Source of the DNA: JAUUSJ01 sp964439395
Lineage (GTDB): Bacteria; Bacillota; Clostridia; Lachnospirales; Lachnospiraceae
Length of the DNA: 64,000 bases
NCBI GenBank assembly: GCA_964439395.1
Contig: CAYTNV010000009.1
Location: 36,902 to 100,901 of the forward strand
Direction: 5' to 3'
Made by a program: the position numbers and the translations under genes. The notes beneath the pieces are model-generated. The model made no database searches. It was not told where the DNA came from and saw only the letters and a list, made by a program, of their open reading frames with translations. The number at the start of each line of letters is the position of its first letter. The stretch's first letter is position 1. Below are positions 15,931 to 25,451 of the stretch, piece after piece.

Positions 15931-17451
15931 TTATTCATATACAAATACTGGTGTACCAGCGGTTGCATTATGATAAATTTCGCGAACTGCAGAGTATGGT
16001 GTATTAACACAACCATGAGAACCGCCACCCATATAAATTGTTCCACCAAACACTCCACGCCAAGACGCATCGTGAATTCCCTCGCCGTTATTAAATGGCA
16101 TCCAGAATGTAACCGGTGAAGCATAGTTTGCTCCTCGTAATACGGCAGGACTTTGTTTATAGACAATATAGTAAGCTCCTGTATGAGTACGTCTTCCCGC
16201 TCTCACAATATCACCTGTTACAACAGGAGTATCGACAATACGCTTTCCATTTTTATAGAACCACATATGCTGTTCGGAAATACTTACCTCAATATAAGTC
16301 TTTGGATTGCTGTTTACACTTGTTCTAACTCCAGTCTCAGCTCTCTTAGAATAAGCAGGCTCTTTTTCTACACTTCTTCCCTGTTTAATTAATTGAACTA
16401 ATCTCTTTGTCTCTTTTTCTTGATTAATTGTCCAACCATAAGTACCTCCAGGTACTGTCACAGTTCCTTTATTTGTAGTTTTTAACTTAACACTCTTACC
16501 ATTTGTATCATATTTTTCTGCTAACTTAGCAATATACTGCTCTACTTTTTTCGTGCTGACACTGACATTTAAGTCGTCATCAAAAGTAAGCCATTTACTA
16601 ATAGTCTCAGAATCTACAACCTCTGTTTCTCTCGCAAAACGATATGTAATCTCTGCTCCTGCATATTTTTGAGCAGTTCTAAGAGCTTCTGTCGCTTTCT
16701 CATCCGTAGAATAAATCGTTGGCTTCTCATAACAATCTGCCTCTGCTAAATCTAATTCTTTTTTATTTTCTTTAAAAGCCTGTACAATATTTTTATGTAA
16801 TTCTTTCTTTATAACCTCTGTTCCCAGTACTTCTGGTGTAATCTGGAACTTTCCATCTTTATACTCTACTTTTGCGTTCTCCACATTAATATCATTTTTC
16901 TTATCTAAACATGTGAGATTAGATTCCACTTCCTCTAACTTGTCAGCATCATAGGTAATATCTGCACTTAATGTCGTACTTTTCTTTCTAAAACAGTCAA
17001 TAAACCATAAAAATTCATTTTGTTTTCTCAATGCCTTATATACATTATTATTGTATTCTAAAGAAGCATCGATATCTGACATTTTGATTACCTCTTTTTG
17101 GTCATTTCTCTCCACTAAAGTTAAATCATGATCAGATAATGTCTTTGTCAGCTCGCTCTTTACATCATTTCCATTTTTAAAACTTACATCATGTCCATTG
17201 ATTATTGTATTTGCTTGGAAATGCCAATGAAAGAATAATACACCTATCACATAAATAACTAGTAATGCAGCTACAATACCAATGATAATCTTTTGAGTCT
17301 TAGATAACGCTTTTATCTTTTTACCTAATCCACGTAAAGTTTTTTGTTCTTTCTTTTCTTTTTTTGGTTCTTTTTCTACTGTTTTCTGCTCTTTCTTTTC
17401 CTCTTTCGGTTCTTTTTCTACCGTTTTCTGTTCTTTCTTTTCCCTTTCCAT
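15931..17451 (-). CDS. L,D-transpeptidase (YkuD) with N-terminal charged repeats
   Basis: A 506-aa membrane-anchored cell-wall enzyme that makes 3-3 crosslinks or attaches molecules to peptidoglycan. Residues 1-45 are a Lys/Glu-rich tandem repeat. A single transmembrane segment (about 55-74, IIIGIVAALLVIYVIGVLFF) follows, then an extracellular peptidoglycan-binding-like region with two related halves, then the YkuD domain (about 380-506). The active-site motif is GGGSHGCVNTP, with the catalytic Cys about 32 residues from the end. The upstream His is in EGIHDASW. It ends FVYE. An AAGGAAAT site precedes the ATG. It lies 49 bp after a paralogue (17501-18892) and probably shares its transcript. 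A third copy is at 42965-44383. Confidence 0.9.
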   Translation of the reverse strand: MEREKKEQKTVEKEPKEEKKEQKTVEKEPKKEKKEQKTLRGLGKKIKALSKTQKIIIGIVAALLVIYVIGVLFFHWHFQANTIINGHDVSFKNGNDVKSELTKTLSDHDLTLVERNDQKEVIKMSDIDASLEYNNNVYKALRKQNEFLWFIDCFRKKSTTLSADITYDADKLEEVESNLTCLDKKNDINVENAKVEYKDGKFQITPEVLGTEVIKKELHKNIVQAFKENKKELDLAEADCYEKPTIYSTDEKATEALRTAQKYAGAEITYRFARETEVVDSETISKWLTFDDDLNVSVSTKKVEQYIAKLAEKYDTNGKSVKLKTTNKGTVTVPGGTYGWTINQEKETKRLVQLIKQGRSVEKEPAYSKRAETGVRTSVNSNPKTYIEVSISEQHMWFYKNGKRIVDTPVVTGDIVRAGRRTHTGAYYIVYKQSPAVLRGANYASPVTFWMPFNNGEGIHDASWRGVFGGTIYMGGGSHGCVNTPYSAVREIYHNATAGTPVFVYE

Positions 17452-17455
17452 CTTA
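17340..17455 (-). repeat. In-gene tandem repeat, period about 42 bp
   Basis: About 2.7 copies of a 42-bp unit encode a 14-residue repeat (consensus KKEQKTVEKEPKxE) at the cytosolic N-terminus of the L,D-transpeptidase. Neither paralogue has it. Copies are nearly identical, so copy number may vary between strains. Confidence 0.75.
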
Positions 17456-17500
17456 TTTCCTTTCTTATCCCATCTTCACAACTATTGTTTCTTTCGACGA

Positions 17501-18892
17501 TCAATATACAAAAACTGGAGTTCCCAATTCCACATTTTCCCAAATCGTCTTTGCATTGCTGTATGGCGTATTCACACAACCGTGAGAACCATTTCCCTGA
17601 TAGATTGTTCCACCGTATGATTTACGCCAAGATGCATCATGAATTCCTACATTATTGTTAAATGCAGCCCAGTAATCAACTGGTGAGGCATATCCCTGCC
17701 CCTTTAATGTAGCATTTCTTTCTTTATAAAAAATATAATAAGCACCAGTCGGAGTTCCATTGCCCTCTGTTACATCTCCTGTTACTACATCTGTAGATAC
17801 AATCTCCTGTCCATTCTTTACCATCCACATATGCTGTTGAGCAATATTAATCTCTATATATGTACTCCAATAACCTGTAGAGGAATCAGACGGAGGTTCA
17901 TGAGAATAAGCTGGTTTTCTCGTTATATTTTTTCCCTCTTCAATATCCTTGACTATTTGTTTTACTTCTTCTTCCTCGTCTATCTCATAGCCAAATGTTC
18001 CGCCTCCAATTAGCATGGATTCACCGCTATGATTAACAAAACTAATCGGATGTCCCACTGTATTATACTCACTTGCTAATTTTTCAACGTACTCAGCGAT
18101 TTTATCTTCATCTAGCGACACCTTCATATCACTATCTACTAAAATCCATTTATTAATCTCTCCATCATCCAAAACTTTGCTCTCTCCAGCTAACTCATAG
18201 AGAATAGAAGAAGCCGCATATTTTTTGGCTTTTTTTAAGGCAGCTCTCACTGTTTCATCTTCCGCATAATATTTTGGACTTTTATAGCATTTTTCTTCTT
18301 CTAAATCTAACTTTGTCTCACTTTTATCAACATAGGACTTTACTGTCTCGCGAAATGTTTTTTTCTTGAGTTGATTTCCCTTTTTTTCTCTGACAATATA
18401 AAACTTATCATCCTTTAAAATAATTCTGGCATCCTTAGGAGGTATATCCTCAGTAGGATTCATAACATCAAGCTCTTCTATCTTTTCCTCTAGCAATTTC
18501 TCATCATAAACCATTTCTGGCTCTAAGTGAATCTCATGTTTTTTAAATATTTCTCTCGGCCAAATCCACTGGTTCTGACGAATAACTGCTTGATATACAA
18601 GATTTTTATAATCTAAGGTAACACCAATATCCTTTGCCTCTATTATCTCTGTTTTTTCCTCTCTCTCAATAAGGGTTAAGTCATGACCAGTAATATCCTT
18701 TGTCAAATTTTCCTTTACGGGAGTCGCCGATTTATTATCTGCTTTTTGCCCGTTAATCATTGTGTTTGGAAAAAAATGCCTGCTAAAATATAATGCTCCC
18801 GCCATATATATGAATCCAATAAAACATAGAGCAATTATAAAAATAATAAGAATAGTATGAAGTTTTGATTGTCTTTTCAATTTCAGAGTCAT
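17501..18892 (-). CDS. L,D-transpeptidase (YkuD)
   Basis: A 463-aa paralogue of the following gene. It has a short cytosolic start, one transmembrane segment (about residues 13-34), an extracellular region with two peptidoglycan-binding-like domains (first around 45-190, second to about 320) and a C-terminal YkuD domain. The catalytic motif GNGSHGCVNTPYSNA is about 30 residues from the end, and VGIHDASWRKSYGG gives the conserved His. It lacks the N-terminal charged repeats of its neighbour. It lies 107 bp after pnp, in the same direction. An imperfect TAAGTGAG/CTCACTTA stem sits in that gap (18941-18973) without a T run. Confidence 0.9.
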   Translation of the reverse strand: MTLKLKRQSKLHTILIIFIIALCFIGFIYMAGALYFSRHFFPNTMINGQKADNKSATPVKENLTKDITGHDLTLIEREEKTEIIEAKDIGVTLDYKNLVYQAVIRQNQWIWPREIFKKHEIHLEPEMVYDEKLLEEKIEELDVMNPTEDIPPKDARIILKDDKFYIVREKKGNQLKKKTFRETVKSYVDKSETKLDLEEEKCYKSPKYYAEDETVRAALKKAKKYAASSILYELAGESKVLDDGEINKWILVDSDMKVSLDEDKIAEYVEKLASEYNTVGHPISFVNHSGESMLIGGGTFGYEIDEEEEVKQIVKDIEEGKNITRKPAYSHEPPSDSSTGYWSTYIEINIAQQHMWMVKNGQEIVSTDVVTGDVTEGNGTPTGAYYIFYKERNATLKGQGYASPVDYWAAFNNNVGIHDASWRKSYGGTIYQGNGSHGCVNTPYSNAKTIWENVELGTPVFVY

Positions 18893-18999
18893 CTTCCATC
18901 TCCTTTTCTACATCTATTCTTACTATATCTAGCCATTTGCTAAGTGAGCCTATCATTTTCAATCACTCACTTAACAAAAAACTACTATTACATTTAAAA

Positions 19000-21087
19000 T
19001 TAGCTTAGCTTCTCTCTAAGAGCCAAATTAATTCTTCCCATCTTATCTACTTCTAATACTTTAACAATAACAATATCTCCAATATTTACTACATCTTCTA
19101 CTTTATTGACACGCTCTCTTGAAAGCTTAGAAATATGAATCAAACCATCTTTATTTGGAGCAATCTGGACAAATGCTCCAAATTGCATAATTCTTACAAC
19201 CTTACCCTCATAAAGACTTCCTGCCTGTACTGGCTCAACGATAGAACGAATAATAGATATCGCTTTTTGAATTCCAGCGGCATCTACACCACAGATTGCA
19301 ATATTTCCCTCATCAGAAATATCAATCTTAACACCAGTCTCATCGATAATTGCGTTGATTGTCTTGCCCTGTTTTCCGATAATTTCACTAATCTTTTCCG
19401 GGTCAACCTTCATCTGCTGAATTTTAGGTGCATATTTGCCTACTTCTTTTCTTGGTTCAGAGATAACAGGGTTCATTACATTATCTAAAATATACTCTCT
19501 TGCAATATGAGTTTTCTGGAATGCCTCCTCAATAATAGGTCTTGTCAATCCATGAATCTTAATATCCATCTGGATTGCTGTGATACCATCTTTTGTTCCA
19601 GCAACCTTAAAGTCCATATCTCCAAAGAAATCCTCAAGTCCCTGAATATCTGTAAGTACAAGATAATCATCATCTGTATCTCCTGTCACTAATCCAGTAG
19701 AGATACCCGCAACTGGTTTTTTAATTGGAACACCTGCTGCCATGAGAGAGAGCGAGGATGCACAAATACTTGCCTGAGAAGTAGAACCATTGGACTCTAA
19801 CGTCTCGGATACCGTACGAATTGCGTAAGGGAATTCCTCCTCACTTGGAAGCACTGGAACTAATGCTTTCTCTGCCAAAGCACCATGTCCAATCTCTCTA
19901 CGTCCAGGTCCTCTGGAAGGTTTTGTCTCACCTACAGAGTAGGATGGGAAATTATAGTGATGCATATATCTCTTAGATGTCTCAAGTACATCTAATCCGT
20001 CTAATTTTTGAGCCTCAGATAATGGAGCCAAAGTTGTAATTGTCATAATCTGAGTTTGCCCTCTCTTAAACATACCAGAACCGTGAACTCTTGGCAAAAT
20101 ATCAATCTCAGCGCTAAGTGGACGAATCTCGGTGATATCACGACCATCTGGACGCTTATGATCTTTTAAAATCATCTTACGAACGGTCTTTTTCTGATAT
20201 TTATAAACTGCCTCATCGATATGAGAAAGCCACTCTTCATTCTCTGCGTATTTCTCCTCTAAAATATCCTTAATCTTGCGAATATTTTCTTCTCTAACCT
20301 GCTTTACATCTGTAAATACTGCCTCTTCCATCTGTTCTGGAGTAATAGTAGCTACCATATCCGCCCACATATCTTCCGGTGTATCAAAATGCTCATATTC
20401 ATGTTTTTCTTTTCCGCATTCTGCCACGATTGTATCAATAAATTCGATAATCTTTTGATTTAATTCATGTGCCGCAAAGATTGCCTCTAACATCTTCTCT
20501 TCTTTTATCTCATTGGCACCAGCCTCTATCATAATAACCTTTTCTCTCGTAGATGCAACAGTAAGAGATAAATCAGAAACTGCTTTCTGATCATTTGTAG
20601 GATTAAATACAAGCTCTCCGTCAATCATTCCAACCATTGTTGCGGCCGTTGGACCATCAAATGGGATATCAGAAATTGCTGTTGCGATGGCAGAACCAAG
20701 CATAGCTGTAATCTCTGGCGCACAATCAGGGTCAACAGACATCACTAAGTTATTAAGTGTTACATCATTTCTATAATCTTTAGGGAATAATGGTCGCATT
20801 GGTCTATCAATTACACGGGAAGTTAAAATTGCATGTTCAGACGCTTTTCCCTCTCTCTTATTAAATCCTCCTGGAATCTTTCCTACAGAATATAATTTCT
20901 CTTCATATTCTACACTAAGTGGAAAAAAATCAATTCCCTCTCTTGGCTTTTCTGAAGCTGTAGCCGTAGATAATACGACTGTATCTCCATAGTGCATAAA
21001 TGCTGCACCGTTTGCCTGAGCTGCCACTTTACCAACCTCTACAAGCAAAGTACGCCCAGCTAATTCCATACTAAACTGTTTTACCAT
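19000..21087 (-). CDS. pnp: Polyribonucleotide nucleotidyltransferase (PNPase)
   Basis: A 695-aa 3'-to-5' phosphorolytic exoribonuclease of RNA turnover, working as a trimer. Domain order: first RNase PH domain (about 5-145, with FFPLSVEYEEK and GKIPGGF), helical linker, second RNase PH domain (about 315-545, with RGQTQIMTI, GHGALAEKAL and GLVTGD), KH domain (about 553-615, IIGKQGKTINAI) and S1 domain (about 620-695, GKVVRIMQFGAFVQI). I chose ATG 21087 (MVKQFSMELAG) because AAAGGAG precedes it at proper distance. The frame also opens at a TTG 21 nt upstream, but that overlaps the ribosome binding site. The leader is long and strongly structured. PNPase controls its own leader in E. coli; something similar may happen here. 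Confidence 0.95.
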   Translation of the reverse strand: MVKQFSMELAGRTLLVEVGKVAAQANGAAFMHYGDTVVLSTATASEKPREGIDFFPLSVEYEEKLYSVGKIPGGFNKREGKASEHAILTSRVIDRPMRPLFPKDYRNDVTLNNLVMSVDPDCAPEITAMLGSAIATAISDIPFDGPTAATMVGMIDGELVFNPTNDQKAVSDLSLTVASTREKVIMIEAGANEIKEEKMLEAIFAAHELNQKIIEFIDTIVAECGKEKHEYEHFDTPEDMWADMVATITPEQMEEAVFTDVKQVREENIRKIKDILEEKYAENEEWLSHIDEAVYKYQKKTVRKMILKDHKRPDGRDITEIRPLSAEIDILPRVHGSGMFKRGQTQIMTITTLAPLSEAQKLDGLDVLETSKRYMHHYNFPSYSVGETKPSRGPGRREIGHGALAEKALVPVLPSEEEFPYAIRTVSETLESNGSTSQASICASSLSLMAAGVPIKKPVAGISTGLVTGDTDDDYLVLTDIQGLEDFFGDMDFKVAGTKDGITAIQMDIKIHGLTRPIIEEAFQKTHIAREYILDNVMNPVISEPRKEVGKYAPKIQQMKVDPEKISEIIGKQGKTINAIIDETGVKIDISDEGNIAICGVDAAGIQKAISIIRSIVEPVQAGSLYEGKVVRIMQFGAFVQIAPNKDGLIHISKLSRERVNKVEDVVNIGDIVIVKVLEVDKMGRINLALREKLS

Positions 21088-21156
21088 TTTAAATCTCCTT
21101 TTATTCAACTTTCATGTTCCGCCGACTCCCCAATATAGAAAAGTCCGCCTATTAAA

Positions 21157-21460
21157 AGTTTTGTCACTCTGGATTAATGCTAATCAAAGAAAACTGCCAC
21201 TCTCACAACGAAAGAAGTGGTTCTTTCACAGATTTATTGTAAAATTGGGACAAAACCTCTTGCATGAGCGCCGAAACAACTGAAAAACACATTAGTACAG
21301 CAAATATCAACTTGACAGTATGCTAATATATTACCTAATGTTCTTTTCAGAAGTCTCGGTTTACGCTCATAGCATTACTTAATGAAACAGTACAAACTGT
21401 CTCTATACCCAAGGTGGGCATAAAATCAGGTATGCCCGAAAGTATACCTTCTGCATTATA
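21157..21460 (-). promoter_or_regulatory. Long structured leader of pnp with extended -10 promoter
   Basis: Two folded domains are visible. Domain 1 (21157-21256) is closed by GTTTTGTC/GACAAAAC and contains a hairpin AAAGAA + CCACT / AGTGG + TTCTTT. Domain 2 (21264-21370) is one long arm built of ATGAGCG/CGCTCAT, CCGAAAC/GTCTCGG (one mismatch), CTGAAAA/TTTTCAG and ACATTAG/CTAATGT. Upstream on the minus strand, TGTTATAAT at 21455-21463 is an extended -10 element; its -35 is poor. The leader would be about 360 nt. I cannot match it to a known riboswitch or to the T-box consensus. Confidence 0.55.
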
Positions 21461-21580
21461 ACACGTTTCTTTTTATAATACCACACCTATTTTATAGATT
21501 TTTTCCCTCTTTTTTGTTGACAATTTCTGTAATTTCTTTTCTCCTATAATAAATTAGAGTTTAGAGTTTATAGTTCATAT

Positions 21581-23110
21581 TTAACTCAAGTCAAGAATCT
21601 TCTGAATCTTATCTATCTCCCCTAAAATATCCTTCTGCTTTTTATCAAAGAAAAGTTCCTCCTGATATTTATAGTACTCCTCACAGTCGTTTTCTCGAAT
21701 AAATCTCATAATAGACATATTAGAAGTAAGGTTCGTCACAAAAACTGCCATCTCCTGACTTGCACCAAACGCCTGCTCCATAAATAAAAATGCGTAAGAT
21801 AGCGCAGACTCTCCACACTCAATTTTTTGTAGTCTTTCCTCTTTAACTAATTCAAACTGCTGCTTAATAAAATCAAAGCCGGCTTCCATATCTTTGATTC
21901 CCTCTTTTTCTAACATTCTATAATAGCTCTGTGCAGTTCCTATCGCTTTCTTTCCAGTCACTCTATCTTCTAGAGACATAAACTTTTTATTTTTTTCCCA
22001 TTTTTCTTTCTCAAATGCAATAAAATCTTCTAGTAAATTTAAAATTCCACCGTCCTGCCTCCAGGCGACCGTCGTCTGCTGCTTAATATCCTTTAGAAAA
22101 GAAAATAATTTCTCTGCATATAAATCTTCTTCCCCAGCTTCATGACAAATCTGTCCAATCTTATCTACCAATAAGCCGAGTAAACTTAATTTTTCATCAA
22201 AGCTCGCTTCTTTTACCTTCTCTATTGTTTTCTTGTGAATCCTTCCCTCGACAATATCATCTACTCTATACTGTTCCTTATATTTTGCATATAAATCTAC
22301 ATAATTAGCAAAATCTTTAGCAATCTGCTTATGCTGTAAATACTGACAAATCACTTTTTCATCTATCTTTAAATTCATCTCCTCATAGACTCTCATAAGC
22401 TTTGACAAATCTTCCCAGCCTCTCGGAGTAGCGAATTCTTTTCCATCTACTGTCGTTCTTATCTCATAAAAATGTTCTTTCTTTATATCAAGATAAGATA
22501 AAATTGCTCCGTGAATCTGCTGCTCATAGGCATATTCCTTCCAGACATGATAATCTGGCTCTACATCAATCCATTTTAAACGGTCTAATGTTACTATATC
22601 AAATTCCTTGACAGATTTATTATATTCCAGAGGATTTCCCGCTGCTATAATAATCCATCCTTCTGGAACCTCATGCATACCAAAAGTTTTCTTTTGCAAA
22701 AACTGTAACATCGTAGGAGCTAATGTCTCAGAAACGCAGTTAATCTCATCGATAAATAAAATTCCTTCTCTTACCCCTCTTCCTTCCATCTGACTATAGA
22801 TAGAAGAAATAATCTCACTCATTGTATATTCTGTGACTGTATATTCTTTGTCTCCATATATTTTCTTCTCAATAACTGGAAGTCCAATCGCACTCTGTCT
22901 CGTATGATGTGTAATTGTGTACGCCACAAGACCAATATTACATTCTCTCGCTATCTGCTCCATAATCGCTGTTTTCCCAATTCCTGGAGCTCCAATTAAT
23001 AAAATTGGTCTCTGATGAATGATAGGTATTTTATACTCACCGTTATCATCTTTTTTTAAGTAGACTTGTACCGTATTTTTTATTTGCTCCTTCGCTTCTT
23101 TTATATTCAT
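21581..23110 (-). CDS. MoxR-type AAA+ ATPase
   Basis: A 509-aa ATPase of the MoxR/YehL type, thought to act as a chaperone that matures or remodels a partner together with a VWA-domain protein. Walker A is LLIGAPGIGKTAIMEQ (about residues 33-48), Walker B is GILFIDEINCVSE (about 117-129), sensor 1 is IIAAGNPLEYNKS (about 154), and an Arg-containing TLDRLKW follows. The C-terminal half (about 220-509) is helical, charged and specific to this subfamily. It lies 74 bp after the VWA protein gene and is the last gene of a five-gene operon. Confidence 0.85.
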   Translation of the reverse strand: MNIKEAKEQIKNTVQVYLKKDDNGEYKIPIIHQRPILLIGAPGIGKTAIMEQIARECNIGLVAYTITHHTRQSAIGLPVIEKKIYGDKEYTVTEYTMSEIISSIYSQMEGRGVREGILFIDEINCVSETLAPTMLQFLQKKTFGMHEVPEGWIIIAAGNPLEYNKSVKEFDIVTLDRLKWIDVEPDYHVWKEYAYEQQIHGAILSYLDIKKEHFYEIRTTVDGKEFATPRGWEDLSKLMRVYEEMNLKIDEKVICQYLQHKQIAKDFANYVDLYAKYKEQYRVDDIVEGRIHKKTIEKVKEASFDEKLSLLGLLVDKIGQICHEAGEEDLYAEKLFSFLKDIKQQTTVAWRQDGGILNLLEDFIAFEKEKWEKNKKFMSLEDRVTGKKAIGTAQSYYRMLEKEGIKDMEAGFDFIKQQFELVKEERLQKIECGESALSYAFLFMEQAFGASQEMAVFVTNLTSNMSIMRFIRENDCEEYYKYQEELFFDKKQKDILGEIDKIQKILDLS

Positions 23111-23184
23111 CTCTCTTCTGCCTCTTTTCTCTATAATATAATGATGAAAGCGTCAAAAGGTATCTTGACGCCTGTATCATATAA

Positions 23185-24486
23185 TTAATCTTCTAGTTTG
23201 GCTCTCACCTGAATTGCCCAAACTGGAACCTTTTCCTTTTCATAATTATCATCTAAAAATACAAATGCTGTCTGATACTTTGGTGCTTTTTTTGGATAAA
23301 TGCCATATCCATCTGTAAAATAAATCATTCCTTTAAGCTGAGTCAATTTCTTTTGTTCCACCAATTCATTCACATGAGCAAAAACTGGTCTAAAATCTGT
23401 TCCTCCCATTCCCTTTATTTCTAGATGCTCCATATATTGTTCTAGTTCCTGCTCATTATGAATAAAATCACTTTTTTGAACTTTATCATCACATTGTACA
23501 AGACAAAGATTCATCTTCTTAAAAAAGCTCTCCTCATCCTTTAGGATTGAGTACGTCTCCTGCAAAAATCGCTTCACAAGCTCCTTTGAACAGGAAAGGG
23601 ATGTGTCTATTGCAATTACAAAATCATGAATTTTTTGTACCTCTTTTGTCTCAAGCGGCTCAATTAATGGCATATTTCCATATAAATCCAAACCGAGTGT
23701 ATAAAAAGCATAATCAAATGCATCCATATCAAGCTGCATTTCCTCTCGCATAATAACAAATTTCTTTAGGAAGTCACGGTAAACGGTTTTTTCCTGGTTT
23801 TCTACCTCGAGAGCCTCACATATTCCCTCGGAGCCCTGACCACCGCCACTAGAAAATGTCTCCAAATCTGTCTGAATTTTCTGACTTCTATTCTGCCATT
23901 CTCTCTCATTTTGAATATACTGAGGATCATTTTTATTATCATCCTCATTTCTCCAAAATATATGGTCGTCCATCGTAAACATCGCTAGCAGCGTATCTAA
24001 ATCTTTTTTTGTCCTAGATATTTCCAAAATATGTTTATAAATTGCCTCCGCCGTAAGCACTGGCAGTTTTTTCTTTAACTTCTCATAAATCTGCTTTCTC
24101 TGCTCTAATCCCTCTTTTTTAATACATTCATACGGAAGTCCATCGATAATAGACTCTACTGCTATATCACATGCCAGATGATAATCTCCTTTTTTTCTTT
24201 TTCCTATCTTACGAAATGGATGCAAAAAAAGGCAATGGAGCACCATATGAAGAAAGGTTCGATTTAATAACGCTCGATTCTCTCGATATTGATTGCAAAT
24301 ATAGGGTAAATTATAATAGACATACTTTCCGTCTGTGCCTAGCTTTTGTATCTCTTCCATAGGCTGTCCCTTAAAAGCATAGACTGCAATATCTAAATAT
24401 CTCATTGACAGGCATAGCTCCTGCCTTGTGACGTCCAAAACCTTTTCTCCTATTGTATTTAATTTTTGCTCTAATCCTTCTATCAT
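23185..24486 (-). CDS. VWA-like domain protein with degenerate metallopeptidase-like N-terminus
   Basis: A 433-aa cytosolic protein of the DUF2201 type, usually paired with MoxR ATPases. The N-terminal part holds a His-rich helix TFLHMVLHCLFLHPF (about residues 78-92), which resembles a zinc metallopeptidase HExxH site with the Glu replaced, so catalysis is doubtful. The C-terminal part is VWA-like: FVIAIDTSLSCSKE (about 291-304, MIDAS DxSxS), GGTDFRPVF (MIDAS Thr, about 371) and IYFTDGYG (about 392). Its ATG overlaps the LRR gene stop (ATGA). The partner is very likely the MoxR ATPase encoded next. Confidence 0.8.
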   Translation of the reverse strand: MIEGLEQKLNTIGEKVLDVTRQELCLSMRYLDIAVYAFKGQPMEEIQKLGTDGKYVYYNLPYICNQYRENRALLNRTFLHMVLHCLFLHPFRKIGKRKKGDYHLACDIAVESIIDGLPYECIKKEGLEQRKQIYEKLKKKLPVLTAEAIYKHILEISRTKKDLDTLLAMFTMDDHIFWRNEDDNKNDPQYIQNEREWQNRSQKIQTDLETFSSGGGQGSEGICEALEVENQEKTVYRDFLKKFVIMREEMQLDMDAFDYAFYTLGLDLYGNMPLIEPLETKEVQKIHDFVIAIDTSLSCSKELVKRFLQETYSILKDEESFFKKMNLCLVQCDDKVQKSDFIHNEQELEQYMEHLEIKGMGGTDFRPVFAHVNELVEQKKLTQLKGMIYFTDGYGIYPKKAPKYQTAFVFLDDNYEKEKVPVWAIQVRAKLED

Positions 24487-25451
24487 AAGTCAAAACTCTT
24501 TTCTTTTTTCTTATAATTTGTTCTTCGATATGCCATTAACAAAACAGTAAATTCATTCTGTCCTTCTTTTATTGTCATATCAATACATTCATCTATCATT
24601 TTCTTTTCCACTGCTTGAAAAGAATGAAGCAGCCAGGAAAGTTCCTCTTTTTTATATTGCCTTAAAAGTTCTAATAGTACTTCTTTCATATTTTCGTTTA
24701 TATAAACTTCATACTTTTCTTTATTTTTTACTGATAATTCAAGTGGATATCTAAGACGGCCAAGCGCCATATTTATGACATCTCCTATTTTTTCCTCTCG
24801 CACCATTGCGTCAAATAGCGCATCATATTTATCAAATTCCATATATTGAAAAGAAACCCAATCTCGAAATACACTGCCCATTCCGTGAATTACTTCATGA
24901 AATGCCCTGGAATTAATATCTACCTGAGAATCTAGAGCATATTCTGGAATTTGTAGTTTTGCGACAATGTCTTCTTCCCAAAGCTCAACGGTCATTTTAT
25001 TTTTACTGTCATATAAAATTTGATTAAGCGCTGTATTTTTCTTTGTTTTTAAAAATAATTTAATTTCTCGAAGCTGATAACAATTTTTAAATGCGCCATC
25101 CTCAATATCCTTTACAGTATCCCAGAGAATGACTTTCTCTAGCTTTCTACAATTATAAAAAGCGTGTCTGCTTATTTTTATAAGAGAAGCCGGTATCTCT
25201 ATCTCACATAAAGCCCGGCATTCACTAAAAGCGTACTCTCCCATCCTACAAATTGTAGATGGAAGATATACTCTATTTAAACTTTTTTTCTCATAAAAGG
25301 CACGTTTTTCCAAAGCTATAACTGGAAGCCCCTCTATTTTTTTAGGAACTTCCACCTCCATATCTTCTCCCAAATAGGATAAAATAATTACTTTGCCCTC
25401 TTTTATCTCATATCTCCATTCATTTTCTTCTTTTATTATTCCCTGTATCAC
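24483..25451 (-). CDS. Leucine-rich-repeat (LRR_5) protein
   Basis: A 322-aa protein. Residues about 25-140 hold BspA-type LRR_5 repeats, for example AFYEKKSLNRVYLPSTI and AFSECRALCEIEIP, each about 23 residues. The C-terminal half (about 160-322) is helical and matches no family I know. There is no signal peptide, so despite the BspA-like repeats it appears cytosolic. It starts at GTG (25451), overlapping the glycosyltransferase TGA by 3 bases, and ends in an ATGA overlap with the VWA gene. It may serve as a recognition or scaffold subunit for the VWA-MoxR pair; this is inferred from coupling alone. Confidence 0.75.
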   Translation of the reverse strand: MIQGIIKEENEWRYEIKEGKVIILSYLGEDMEVEVPKKIEGLPVIALEKRAFYEKKSLNRVYLPSTICRMGEYAFSECRALCEIEIPASLIKISRHAFYNCRKLEKVILWDTVKDIEDGAFKNCYQLREIKLFLKTKKNTALNQILYDSKNKMTVELWEEDIVAKLQIPEYALDSQVDINSRAFHEVIHGMGSVFRDWVSFQYMEFDKYDALFDAMVREEKIGDVINMALGRLRYPLELSVKNKEKYEVYINENMKEVLLELLRQYKKEELSWLLHSFQAVEKKMIDECIDMTIKEGQNEFTVLLMAYRRTNYKKKEKSFDL

